Source: Saccharina japonica (lineage: Eukaryota; Sar; Phaeophyceae; Laminariales; Laminariaceae). From it: a DNA stretch of 64,000 nucleotides. Below, one piece after another: positions 13,301-23,197 of the stretch (position 1 is its first letter; each line of letters starts with the position of its first letter). The stretch is from NCBI GenBank assembly GCA_008828725.1, contig MEHQ01002123.1, forward strand, positions 456,887-520,886, given 5' to 3'. The notes under the pieces are model-generated. The model worked only from the letters and a program-made list of their open reading frames with translations, ran no database searches and was not told where the DNA came from. A program made the translations under genes and the position numbers.

Positions 13301-16300
13301 AAGCATTCATAAGCATTGATAAGCATTGATAAGCATGATAAAGCAATGTGATGATGGTGAAGATGGTTATTAAAAAGGGCTCACCATGCAGGTGACGACG
13401 AAGGCCTTCCCCTCGAGCTTCTCTCCCAGCTCTTCCACCATTCTGCACACAACACAGCAGGAACACGAAATTTAGCTCAATAATAGCATCAGCAAAATGG
13501 GTTAACACACAAGCAACATTTACCAGGTAGTGAAAAGCCAGGGAGGTGACAGGTGCGAAACCACACAATAATTTACCATCACGACCACAGTTGTCCTTGA
13601 GAGCGTGATACAAACGAGTTTGTAGCACCAGTAGAACGGTATGCACCAGGCAGTGTGTAACTCTAGTCTAGTCTACTAGTTTTACCCGATACGCAACTGC
13701 TGTGTCCCCAATGTTCCTAGCAAATTCTTAATTATTAGTGCTATTCGTAATAGTGCTGCAAGGTCATGGCATGTCATGGCAAGAGGTTTAAGTTGGTCGA
13801 ACGTGATGCAAGGATCTGCAGTGTTGTCAAGTGTAATATATACCAGGGTATGTGCCAGGAAGTGTGAGGTACTGTTGTATTAATAGTACTGTTGTAGTAC
13901 TGTAATGCTTTGGAGACGAGACGAGAGAGGACGTTACTGGTAGGAGCTTACCCGTGGTCGTTCTCGCAGCCGTAGATGTAGGTGCGGTCCTCAGGGCTCT
14001 TTTCTTCGTCGAAGTGAGGCGTGATAACCTTGTGCATCACCTGCACAGAAATTAACAGCATGATGCAGCAACAGCGGTGCGGACGCGACAAAATACTTGA
14101 ATGACACAAAATTACAGGCCAGGGAAGAGCGTCTGGTAACGCATGGCAGGACTGGCAGGATCGACACATCGAGGCTTGAGATCCGCGAAGATGATATGGT
14201 AAAGCTTTAACAGAGTGGTTGCCCTTGAGACACAAGAGCTCCATCTCCCTCCCCCACCCGGTTTAGTTGGAACAACCGTGCTTGGAATGATGGCAGTGCA
14301 TTTCAGTGCATGGTTTGGTGCGAAGGACCACCTCTTACACACGACTTAAGTAGTAAGACTGCTCCGTTCGGGTGAGGGCATGTTTCCCATGTTCTTATAT
14401 AGAATCCGCTGGTATCAGGTATGATACCATTGTTGGTAGCATTTACTACATTCAATGCACTTGGGGGAACACAACAGGTATGTAGGTGTATTCTACACCA
14501 CACGACGCATGCCTGCACCTGCGTACATATCATACTCGTACAGAAGTATGATATGATATTCATAGTACTATAACAGCCAGCCCGAGGGAATTTTAGTGTG
14601 CCTTTTTAACAGTATCAATCTACCATATACCAGGTACTGCTGCCTACATACTTTTGTGCACTACTATGTTGGTATACAACAGGTTGTAGTACAATGTCAA
14701 TAGATGAATAGCATGATACGATATGATATGATGATATGTTGCACCACTTACGGGTCCGAGAGAAGTGGTGAGCGTGTCGCAGGCGTTGACAACCCTCCTT
14801 TGCAGCTTAGCGTCAGTGGAGCAGACGAACAGCTTCAGCCCTGGAGCGTGCAGGTCTTCGGGAAGGTCTGCCTCGCTTGTCACCAGGGTCACGTCCGTCA
14901 GAGTAGGCTGTTCCCAAAGGACCGACGCAAGGACCAATCGCGGCAAAGGAAGTGGCGGAGGTAATTCATTCGTTAACAACACGAAACGTTTAAACGAACG
15001 TACAGATCCATTCGACCTACGACTGTATCCCGGAGCGTGCAAGTCTTCCGGAAGGTTGATTCGCTTGTGAATTGTGATCAGGGCCACGTCCGTGAGGGTG
15101 GGCTGTTCCCAAAGGACCCATCAAAGGACCCATCAAAGTACCCATTCATGGACCAATCAAAGGACGAATCGCGGCAAGCGGCGGATACATTCTACTGGTA
15201 TGAGTTACTATTAATATATGATTTGCCTTCCGACAATGTGCAGGGTATTCTTCATTCAGAATGAAAAAGCTGACACATTCGTCGAATACCACCAATCTCA
15301 TTCAACCACTTCTCCTCTGCGTGTACTCAATATAATACGCACCCTTTACCCAATTATTGTACCTGCTATATATCTATTCGCCGTGCTTCCTACTCCGCAT
15401 CTACATTCCACCCCCACGCCATGGGAAGCAATCCTCCCTCCTCCTCCCTTCTCCCCCTGGCTTACTATAATACTATATGCTGTAAAAAGCATTCGATATC
15501 TTGAAACAATATTATATACTAAGTGTATCAGCAGTATTTATCAACGGAGAATGCGCACGGCCGAAACAAAAGCACGCCAAACGTATCGTATTTCTCGTAG
15601 TCTCCAAGCAAAAACTGGAGCAAATTATTTGGTAAAGGTCCAACCCAATCCACGTCGTGTGGTATGGTATGGTATGGTATGGTAGTGTGCACCGGCGACA
15701 CATGTTGCTCACTCGGCACGCGGTCCATGTTGCACTGTTTGCACCAATCTTACAGGTCAAAGTTGAGGGGGGGGGGGGGGGGCTTGCCACACGTGCCAAG
15801 AGCAATTATCGTACATATACTTCGGAGTCTATTCATAGTCGTGGTAGTAATATTTCGTCTACTGCACTCCATTAACGCACTTTTGCGCAGCAATCTATCC
15901 GTAGTATTGCGCATTTTCGTGTTATTTTCCATCCCAAGTACTATATCTGCACTACTTTCTCCAACTCCCTACGTACGAGTATACACTTTTTACTTTTCGT
16001 GCCTCAGACCCGGGGTCACATATGTACATATACGCGAAACCTAACGTCAACCGAGGCAAGATATGTAGACATGAAGACATCGATATGAAGAGATCAAGAT
16101 ATCGAATAGAAGATATAAAGGGGTGAAGGCGGAACGTATATATGAATATGAAGATAGGACTGACCTCGTCGTTGACGTAGAAGTTGACAGTCTTGTGGCC
16201 GTCCTTGACGAGCTTCTCGTAGTCCCCGAAGGGGCCATCGATGAGAATCACCGGGCGGTCCGACTGTTACAAATGCAGACACAAGTAGACCTCAGATCAG

Positions 16301-19300
16301 TACAAAACTAACACTACTACTGTAATAGCAACAAACCTGGAGATCAGCAGTATTTAATAGCATAGAATGGTCAGCGGTATTTTCTTCCAGGGTGCACATA
16401 ATGGTTCATAATACAGAGTACCACTACTACTGTAATAGCAACAAACCTGGAGATCAGCAGTATTTAATAGCATAGAATGGTCAGCGGTATTTTCTTCCAG
16501 GATGCACATAATGGTTCATAATACAGAGTACCTACCTGGTACTGGGTAAGGGCAATCGACAACCGAAACACACACCCTAAATGCTATGTTATTTTATTTC
16601 ATACAGTGCACATGCCTAGCATCCCTCTAGCAAACCCGACGTGAGAGAGCACATCTGTCTGCATGGCCCACATATCTAACGGTCGAAATTTGTCAACAGA
16701 CGTACACTTGTACTATACCAGGTATACAGTATATATAGGGTGCGTAACAGCAACTACACATGGCCAGCTAACAGCTATTATATACCAGTAAGAGCTACGT
16801 AAGGCATCTGGTCGAAAATGTACAGCGACCAACAAACGACGAGGGAGATTTGATCAAACGCCTATGAACAGATTAATAGTGCGCGCGTGCAGCAGTACAG
16901 AGTGGAGTATAACCATGTGGTGCGGGTATCGTAGACCTCCTTCCATTGTACAAGGTACCAGACATTGTATCAGGTACAGTAGTTCGGACAACATCCCCTA
17001 CAGAATTCAAGGTTCCCCTTCGGGATGCTGTACGGCAACTTTATTGCGCATGGAGTCGACCTGCAAGCAGTACTGGATCAAAAAGACTGATGCGGAGTAT
17101 CGGTACGATGTGTACAAGGTATACTAAGTATACGTATGATATTATATACACACACCTGCGCCATGGCCGGAGAGAGCAAGCCCATGCCGAGGCGGCCGCA
17201 CCCGAAATGCACGTGCAGTCGTGTGAGGGGGGTCTCGATTTCCCCTTTCGCCTTCGCCTCGTTGGTGGTGCGGATGAGGTTGGCACGTTGTCCCCTTCAC
17301 ACAAAAAAACACCAAAAAACAATCGCACAAGAACGGAAAGGTTAACATTAATTGGGGACTGCCAACAACATCAACACAAACGACAAAAAACGTACCGCAC
17401 TTTGCAATACTATACATTGGTAAACTTTACATATATTATTGTGCGGAGGAGTAACACAATGGTACTTGATACAATTACGGTTTATGCAAAGGAGTCTCCG
17501 AGAAATGTATGGATGTCGGTGCTGGATAAACACTCGTTCCATCTTCATAAGTTTATTCAGCTGTCTCTTATCTCCAGGGAGCCCAAGGTCAGTCAGGGCG
17601 GAAACAAAGCAGTAAACAGATGGGGAGGTTGAGTCATAAGTTTATTCAGCTGTCTCTTATCTCCAGGGAGCCCAAGGTCAGTCAGGGCGGAAACAAAGCA
17701 GTAAACAGATGGGGAGGTTGAGACGGGTCTCATCTTCTATTCTCGATTCTCGACGTTCGTACCGCCTGTCAGAAACGTGACATCACGTATTTTACCAATC
17801 CTAAGCGACCATAATTTCCCATCTATGGCTACATATGCCGTATATAGGGCACTCGCATCACATTAGCCCACCCTGGACAGCCGTACATGCAGGCGATAAG
17901 ACCATCGAAGCATGTCAACAGAAACGTTGAAATCGGAAAGGGACGGCTATTTCGAAACACGCGAAAATGAAGCTTATGTGATGGAGTGCCATACGACATA
18001 CTAGGTACGTATCACACGCATGCTAGGAAAATTTGGTCGCTTAGGCTGTTTGTGATACAAGATTTTTTTTAGGTTCGAAACTGGGCCCTTTTCACGAAAA
18101 GACGCAACACACACAATCTTACGCAACCCAACACGTGGCAGTTTCATCAAAAAACAATCTGGACTCCAGTTTGATAAGGCCACCTCGAGCATTCTGAGCT
18201 TCAGTTGGTTTGAGGATAGAGGTTGTAAACTGAGGTTCGAATTTGAGCCATTTTATAGGTTTTATACACCTTTATACGTATGTAGTCAGCTAGAACACAC
18301 ACGCGACCCGACCCGGGCAGCAGTAAGTACTCGCATCACAATCAACGCGGCACAACAGTACAGCTGCTGCATATATGCATATACAGGCTGACTGGAGCAG
18401 TCGCGTACAAGCCTACATTCGCCCGGTACGTGTCATAAGAGATGCTAGGAAAATATATGGTCGCTTATATGTAGGATTGGTAGAATGCTTACAGTACTTC
18501 ATTGTTTCCTGCCATGATTGACCTTGGGGTGCCCTCGAGGTGAGAGACAGCCTTTTAAACAACCAGGTAATCCAGATGGAAAGAGTAACTACCCGGCACC
18601 GATTACATATCCTTGCGTCTCTTCGGGACTGCTTCACACATGGCGTCGTCGAGTAACTGCTGTTCATAGTACACTTTACGAGCCCGAAGCGACGGTAGTT
18701 TCTTATCTACAGGTATGTACCTGGTATACTGACACTCCATGACACTCGTCTAAAATAGGAGCAACCGCAGTATGAACTATACCAGGTACTGGTATGGTAG
18801 AGTCAGTGCAACACTCGTATACTGCTGTTGCGGCGAAGGCGGTGCTTATGGCGCCTTTTTTGGGCTGGCGAGGGGTGAGGGGGCCCAACCTGATTCTTTG
18901 GTCATATTCGTTTCACTTCCCATCAAAATCCGGGGCAAATATAAATATGTTAAGATGCGTAGAAGTCGGTAGCTTCAGACAAGGACTCGCCCATCATGCC
19001 CAAAATTCTGGCCTCTCCCTCTCTCTCTTTCGTCTCTAATACCGTAAGGACGCGAGTTATCACACAGGGGTGCGATCGTTTTTCAGCGCTCGATTTCTCG
19101 ACAACCGCAAGGGTGCTAATACGGTACGAGACTTACAACTTCGTACACGCGTGCTTATGTTGTACCGGTCGGTTTGGTTTACCGTTTATTAGCTCTTCCA
19201 AACTATTTATGTGTGGGTATGTGCTTCTACGCGTCAAACCGCACAACAAAAAAACGTGTTGTATTTAATATTTTCAGGTGCGGGGGTGCAATCTGGGCAA

Positions 19301-22300
19301 AACAATAAAATAATTAGATCGCATTTCCAATTTTATTATTTCGTAGTACCAGAAATAGAGTTAATTAATTATTTTCGGAGTTCGGGCACACGATATAATA
19401 CCGAACAAGGCATTTTCGGAAATATGTAATCCAGAGAGAGAGAGAGAGAGAGAGAGAGCCATCCGAAAATATGGTGTTCGGTATTAGCACCCTTATCGTT
19501 GTCGAGAAATCGAGCGCTCAAAAACGCTCGCACCCCTGTGCGATAACTCGCGCCCTTACGGTACCGTAATAGTTTACCTGGCACTCATTTCTCCGTTTAT
19601 GAAGTTTTTACATAATACAACAGCTGTTTTGTAGTACTAAAAATACTTGCTGTTGTGGATGCCAGGTTTCCTTCCCCTAGATTGTACCACCACCTCCTTA
19701 CACACAAGTTCAAGGCTACCCAAGGTCTGTCTACGTATCCGTTCCGTGTAGACCCGAGCTACCAACCTGTCGTGGTGTGTCCTCCAGACCACAACCACAC
19801 ATGAGATAACCTGTCAGGGGCACGCCACACAATGGCGTCGTCGGCAGGACCAGGACCAGGGGCACCGCCCCACACTGTAGACTGTATGTAGACTTATACG
19901 TAACAGGAGTGATATTAAATGTGAACGGAACATGAAAATTGTTCGGTCGGTTTTCCGTTTTTTCATCGAAAACGTCGGTCGGTTTCGGTCGGTTAAAAAA
20001 AGAAAAACGAAACCGAACAGAACGCTTCTCGGTCGGCTTCTATTATAGCAAACAAATAGTCAACTACTGGGTGTGTAACGCTGGTTTATATCATCAGACG
20101 ACATAATCGTATTATGGTGTCATGTGGCCTTCTTGCCGAACTTGCGGCTGCTGTCTGCTGTGCCAGACGGTATGGAGGCGGACACGATGAAAAACCACAG
20201 CAAACAGTACGAGGCGACAAGTGAACACGGCGGTGGTGTGATATGCTATGATACCTTGTATGTACGAGTGTTGTGAGTTGTGAACAGAAAACGAAAATAG
20301 CTCGCAGGCGGTTTTCGGTTTTTGTCGAAAACGCCGGTCAGTTTCGGTCTGTTTCCGGGCGTTTCAGACATGTATCATCTTGGCGTGTTCGGCGTAGGTG
20401 GCAGAAAAAAAAAACGAAAAAAAACGGGCCAGTTTCCGGCTTCGGTCGGCAAAAACCGAACGAAAAATCAACTTTCGGTTTTCGGTGCTTGGGCTGACTT
20501 TCTTAGTTAGAAAGGGGTGTGTCCCACACTAACTTCAGTATAATAGCTGTCGACTTTCTTATTTCCCCCGTAATGTTTAGGCTGAGTTTCTTGTGGGGCA
20601 CTTCCTTATGAGAGGGCCGGTAGTGTATGTACGTACTGGTATAATATGTACGTACGTTGAGTGCATAGGGTACCGACTTCAGTAAAATACCCTCCCAGTG
20701 TTCTCGTACGAGTACGTACGAGGAGTAAGTATCACACCTGCAGCCTGCGGCCCGCCAAAAAAATAGTTACGCTCTCGTACGAATACCACGTTATATTCGT
20801 GTAGTTGATGCAGAAAAACACGATTCCAAAAAAGACTCACACTGGCATGAATTTCGCGTGCGCAGCAGTCATGAAGCTCGTGACGGCGCTGATTTCACCC
20901 TTAGCGCCTCGGTGGAACCCTTGGCGGAAGCGGCTGTACGAGATGCGATACGCCGTGATCGCATCCATCACCTGGTGTTAAATTACACATACAACAATGA
21001 CAAAGGGAGCATAAATAAGGCAAAGGTACAAGTGTAGCACAATGGACAGCTACATCGTATACTGCTGTAGCACAACGAAGCAAGGATGCATGCATGGCGC
21101 ATGAGCACGATGGAACTTCTATGGCACCGCCGTGCCGTGATTGCGAGAGAATTGGCCCATACAAATGATATTTACACGTAGTAAAATAGCAGGTTGTAGT
21201 TCGCAATTCGCATGTACGTGGCGGAAGGGAGTACGAGCAGATCAAACACACTGGAGCTCGAGTACGCGTACGTTAGCAGCTGCCTACCGTATTACAAGGT
21301 ACTGGAGTTTGTAGTTTCAGCGACAAGCGACAAGAATACTTTTTTACCCGCAATAAAAAAACGTGCCATTTCTGGCAATTCTGAAATCTTATAAACCACG
21401 AGATGCGTATCTATAGGCGCCAACCGAGAGCAATAACCCAGACTATTTCATCATACGATCCGAGGCGAGGCAATCAGCTGGCGACAGCAGCACTGCCGTG
21501 GCGTGCGATGCGTTGACGCTTGGTCATGTGCATGATCGAAAACGCGGAACACAAAAAACAACGAAAATCCACAGAAGCCCTTCATTATCAAGTCAAGTAA
21601 CACTATCACCCTGCAGCATACTATTCGGTCGTCAAAAGGATGAAATATGCTCTCACCTTGGTCATGGGCCCGGCAATAGAAAAAAAGGTCTCCTCCTCCA
21701 GCAGCCCCTCGTCCATCGCAGGCATGTCGGGCTCGACATGGAACTGATCTGTCTCACCCTTGGCACCCTGAGACTTGCCCAGGCGGAAGTTATGGTAGGT
21801 CCTCCGGTAGTGCGTTATGCTTCAAAAATGCAACAAACAAAAACAAAAGGGACGAAGGAACGAACGCCACGCGACATGGGAAAAGAGTGAGCTTTCGACC
21901 TGCGTTCACCTTACGAACGAAGGTTAGGTTCAGGTTCAAGTTTGAGGGGACGAGCGTACACGTCACCACATGTAATCGAATCGCGGCCCCCTCGCACTCA
22001 TCGCACACGCAAACACCTGCACACCACTACAGCACTAAGGCAAGGCAAAAGAGTTCAGTCCTGGGAGCTGAAACCTAGCGTGCTTCCAACTCTAGCGGTG
22101 CTCCCCAAGCCATTTTTCGGCAAGTCCGAGACGAACGGCCGTGAATTTTTGCCGGAGACACCTGCGAGAGCGCAACGGAGCAACGTAGTCTCGCTTCACG
22201 GCATTCCACAGGCAACCAAGTCGACACCGCTGCAACCGTGCATGAGCTGACGGGGTTCACACCTTTGACTGTGGGCTTCCAAGCCCGTGCCCACTCGTTG

Positions 22301-22608
22301 GTTCTGGTGGAACGTCGGTGGTGGTCGCAAGAAGCCCTCTACATGTCTGTGGGGCGCTAGTACTAGCACGTGCACCAAGAGCACGAGACAGGAGTAGCCT
22401 ACACTCCTGTTACTTCTGCTACAATACCTTACCATGTTTCTACCCAGGGTTGCAGATTATACACTGACTACAGTTAGTAGGTGCAGTCAGCCCTATTCCT
22501 AGCCCCGGTACAGAATGCTAAAGTCCCACGCAATGGAAGTTCTTTTGCTTACGCTTCGGCCTCTAAAGCCGGAATGAACGGAGTTTGGAGCGTCGGAAGG
22601 GGGATCAT
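7319..22608 (-). CDS. M1PDH: Mannitol-1-phosphate 5-dehydrogenase, whole gene (15 exons)
   Basis: NAD(H)-dependent reduction of fructose-6-phosphate to mannitol-1-phosphate, the first step of brown algal mannitol synthesis, presumably cytosolic. All 15 exons join in phase through GT-AG introns to 1584 nt: 527 residues and a TGA stop. Residues 1-170 form an extra N-terminal domain with two similar repeats (48-69 and 106-127). The Rossmann glycine motif FGCGRLGMG lies at about 175-183. The polyol-specific long-chain dehydrogenase signature K-x4-N-G-x-H is complete (K386, N391, G392, H394). The catalytic part (about 350 residues) matches the usual length of bacterial MtlD. The start is the first ATG after an in-frame stop. 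At the last exon, AA followed by GTGAGT could also be read as a donor, so a longer C-terminus is not excluded. No transit peptide is obvious. Family membership is firm; the brown algal origin is inferred. Confidence 0.93.
8118..8602. mobile_element. Palindromic MITE-like element with about 180-bp arms
   Basis: The arms are inverted copies: the left begins AGGCCGAGTAATATGGGATC and the right, read backwards, AGGCCGACTATAATGGGATC. Similarity continues inward for about 180 bp, past a shared stretch with CTCAACGAGCCAT and CGAGAGGAATCT. The centre is A/T-rich. The element has no coding capacity and lies in the last M1PDH intron. I could not identify a clear target-site duplication, so its superfamily is open. 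As RNA the arms would form a long hairpin. Confidence 0.75.
8712..8831 (-). CDS. M1PDH: M1PDH exon 14
   Basis: Residues 462-501, including YARSSLKRFDTVED, the N-x-R-F-like C-terminal helix region of the family. The acceptor is TACTAG and the donor AAG|GTGGGT. Confidence 0.92.
9841..9942 (-). CDS. M1PDH: M1PDH exon 13
   Basis: Residues 428-461, a helical segment with IWHWAVARLLLILWEHDQEI. The acceptor is CCTCAG and the donor GAG|GTGCGT, the weakest donor in the gene. Confidence 0.9.
10609..10678 (-). CDS. M1PDH: M1PDH exon 12
   Basis: Residues 404-427, EETGDHPGDHKLLTCKDAPA onward. The acceptor is CAACAG and the donor CAG|GTCAGT. Phase fits on both sides. Confidence 0.9.
11612..11772 (-). CDS. 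M1PDH: M1PDH exon 11, catalytic signature
   Basis: Residues 351-403 plus two bases of K404. Carries K386, N391, G392 and H394 (KITMVNGMH), the K-x4-N-G-x-H active-site signature of polyol-specific long-chain dehydrogenases. The acceptor is GTACAG and the donor AA|GTGAGA. Confidence 0.95.
12468..12537. repeat. 12-bp tandem repeat, about 6 units
   Basis: About six nearly perfect copies of the unit AATCTTAATACT in the intron between M1PDH exons 10 and 11. Read on the plus strand it gives an open N-T-N-L peptide, which is a by-product. Confidence 0.9.
12757..12831 (-). CDS. M1PDH: M1PDH exon 10
   Basis: Residues 326-350, VDRICTGREVIGNDIKVSAE onward. The V-D-R-I motif is typical of this dehydrogenase family at the start of the substrate domain. 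The acceptor is GTGAAG and the donor GAG|GTCAGT. Confidence 0.93.
13385..13442 (-). CDS. M1PDH: M1PDH exon 9
   Basis: Residues 306-325, MVEELGEKLEGKAFVVTCM. The acceptor is GTGCAG and the donor ATG|GTGAGC. At 58 bp it is the second shortest exon, and its phase fits both neighbours. Confidence 0.92.
13952..14040 (-). CDS. M1PDH: M1PDH exon 8
   Basis: Residues 277-305 plus two bases of G306. Includes TYIYGCENDHG, the family's conserved C-E-N motif at the end of the NAD-binding domain. The acceptor is GTGCAG and the donor GG|GTAAGC. Confidence 0.93.
14752..14907 (-). CDS. M1PDH: M1PDH exon 7
   Basis: Residues 225-276, including LKLFVCSTDAKLQRRVV. The acceptor is GGAACAG at 14908-14909 and the donor CCC|GTAAGT. 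The first half of this exon and its acceptor are duplicated about 195 bp upstream (14998-15120). The frame stays open from that copy into this exon. Confidence 0.93.
14998..15120 (-). repeat. Partial tandem duplication of M1PDH exon 7 with its acceptor
   Basis: Read on the minus strand, 15102 downward reproduces the start of exon 7: acceptor GGGAACAG, then codons for PTLTDV and, after a short divergent stretch, LPEDLHAPG. The duplication also includes some upstream intron (CCTTTGG and a diverged AATCG-rich part up to about 15185). The copy diverges after LHAPG. Using its acceptor at 15103-15104 would extend exon 7 by 195 bases (65 codons) with no stop and unchanged phase. Confidence 0.85.
15221..15300. 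repeat. Dispersed 80-bp repeat, also at 36.4 kb
   Basis: Nearly identical to 36401-36482: TTGCCTTCCGACAATGTGCA, then ATTCAGAATGAAAAAGCTGA and GTCGAATACCACCAAT. The second copy starts right after the target duplication of the Mutator-like element. Type unknown. Confidence 0.88.
16165..16263 (-). CDS. M1PDH: M1PDH exon 6
   Basis: Residues 192-224, SDRPVILIDGPFGDYEKLVK onward. The strand ending in ILID is where the second Rossmann strand, which contacts the adenosine ribose of NAD, is expected. The acceptor is AACAG and the donor GAG|GTCAGT. Confidence 0.93.
16313..16528. repeat. 110-bp tandem duplication
   Basis: Two almost identical direct copies with a 110-bp period (for example TGTAATAGCAACAAACCTGG at 16321 and again at 16431). 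One visible difference is GGTGCACA against GATGCACA. It lies in the intron between exons 5 and 6. Confidence 0.95.
17156..17294 (-). CDS. M1PDH: M1PDH exon 5, nucleotide-binding glycine motif
   Basis: Residues 145-191. Contains the start of the Rossmann fold: a beta strand (LHVHF) followed by GCGRLGMG, the dinucleotide-binding loop of this dehydrogenase family. The acceptor is GTGAAG and the donor CAG|GTGTGT, phase 0. Confidence 0.93.
17544..17721. repeat. 89-bp tandem duplication
   Basis: Two essentially identical direct copies with an 89-bp period (TTTATTCAGCTGTCTC at 17552 and 17641), in the intron between exons 4 and 5. The identity suggests a recent event. Confidence 0.95.
19042..19561. 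mobile_element. Inverted-repeat element flanked by TA, mariner-like MITE
   Basis: Terminal inverted repeats of about 80 bp: left arm 19042-19121, right arm 19482-19561, starting CCGTAAGG(A/G)CGCGAGTTAT. The dinucleotide TA flanks both ends (19040-19041 and 19562-19563), which fits a Tc1/mariner-type target site. The 520-bp element has no transposase. Its core (19190-19396) is shared with 25226-25458, which lacks the arms. The mariner assignment rests only on the TA and the inverted repeats. Confidence 0.75.
19925..20490. repeat. TTTCGGTCGG-rich repeats, unclassified
   Basis: Two direct segments (about 19940-20030 and 20285-20365) share GAAAACG(T/C)CGGTC and GGTTTCGGTC, with an inverted related stretch near 20430-20485. 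The composition resembles the interior of the hAT-like element at 34947-35358, but I found no convincing terminal repeats. An ORF across it encodes only a basic low-complexity peptide. Confidence 0.4.
20841..20971 (-). CDS. M1PDH: M1PDH exon 4, second N-terminal repeat
   Basis: Residues 102-144 plus two bases of V145. Carries the second repeat copy, again ending in GAKGE, then SAVTSFMTAAHAKFMP. The acceptor is ACACCAG and the donor GT|GTGAGT. A 3.5-kb intron with inserted repeats separates it from exon 5. Confidence 0.9.
21657..21819 (-). CDS. M1PDH: M1PDH exon 3, first N-terminal repeat
   Basis: Residues 47-101. Begins with the first copy of the internal repeat (Y-x2-F-R-x-G-x3-G-A-K-G-E), followed by an acidic linker with MDEGLLEEE. 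The acceptor is TTTTGAAG and the donor AAG|GTGAGA, phase 0. Confidence 0.88.
22263..22346 (-). CDS. M1PDH: M1PDH exon 2
   Basis: Encodes the end of residue 19 to the first two bases of residue 47, including a PPP stretch and QNQRVGTGLEAHSQ. The acceptor is CCCACAG and the donor AAAG|GTGTGA. A second in-frame AG eight bases in (22338) would give another phase and is less likely. Confidence 0.72.
22553..22608 (-). CDS. M1PDH: M1PDH exon 1 (start codon)
   Basis: Starts at ATG 22608-22606 and encodes residues 1-18 (MIPLPTLQTPFIPALEAE) plus two bases of codon 19. The donor is GC|GTAAGC. The same frame has a TAA about 40 bases upstream, and this is the first ATG after it. The exon was placed by phase match (2+1) to exon 2 and by the strong donor, not by homology, so it is less certain than the catalytic exons. 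Confidence 0.7.
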
Positions 22609-23197
22609 CCTGCTGGCGCCCAGTTCCGCGTCTGAATATCTGAAATGTCTTGATTAAAGAGTCCTCCGGCAGCCCAATAAGATGTGATCAAAGTCGTACT
22701 TGAAAAATGAGCATGTGGGGGGCACACTTTTGGTTTGAATCCATATTTTTTGAGCCATTTTGTATACGAGGGGGGGGTGCCTTACAGTCGAGGTCATGGT
22801 TTAAGAGCTATCGGTTTAAGGTAAGTGGTCAAATCGATTGACACGTGGATACTAAAAGCTACATAATAATTTACTCTTTAAAATTACTTCGACTGTACGA
22901 CAAATCGAAGAGGTCTGGCGACACCACTCTCTTAAATTGTGACCGCATTGCGATATCAGGCATGGGGGGGGGGGTTATGTTCCATGAATTTGAGGAATAA
23001 TTCAAACTGAGGAACTGATGATGATCTCATGAGATGTTGTCTGCCGAACACCTACCTGTGGAATGGGCCTATTGAGCAAGCGGGAGTGACGAATAACCGG
23101 GGGGAGCGCAGATAGCGCAATTGCACAGCACTGCTGGAGTTGGGAAAGGGCGGTCGAGATTGGCAGCTAGCGCGGGCTCCTGCTGTGGTTTGTCTCT
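22609..23197. other. Upstream region of M1PDH
   Basis: Holds the presumed M1PDH promoter (minus strand) and possibly that of the plus-strand ORF at 23198. There is a G run near 22965-22975. No core promoter element could be assigned with confidence. Confidence 0.4.

Larger units (their letters stand above)
7400..14751. other. M1PDH: M1PDH introns 8 to 14 (non-coding content)
   Basis: Introns of 1312, 1009, 666, 933, 984, 553, 509 and 711 bp. They hold a palindromic MITE-like element (8118-8602), a (GTCA)n-like tract near 10160-10200, a 12-bp tandem array (12468-12537) and nine or more TACCAGGTA/TACCTGGTA copies. I see no further exon in them. Confidence 0.6.
14908..21656. other. M1PDH: M1PDH introns 3 to 6 (non-coding content)
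   Basis: Introns of 1257, 892, 3546 and 685 bp. They contain two recent tandem duplications (110 bp and 89 bp), a TA-flanked inverted-repeat element (19042-19561), GGTAT pentamers near 15660-15682, a G-run near 15767-15781, an AG dinucleotide tract (19431-19458) and TTTCGGTCGG-rich repeats at 19.9-20.5 kb. No extra exon was recognised. Confidence 0.6.
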
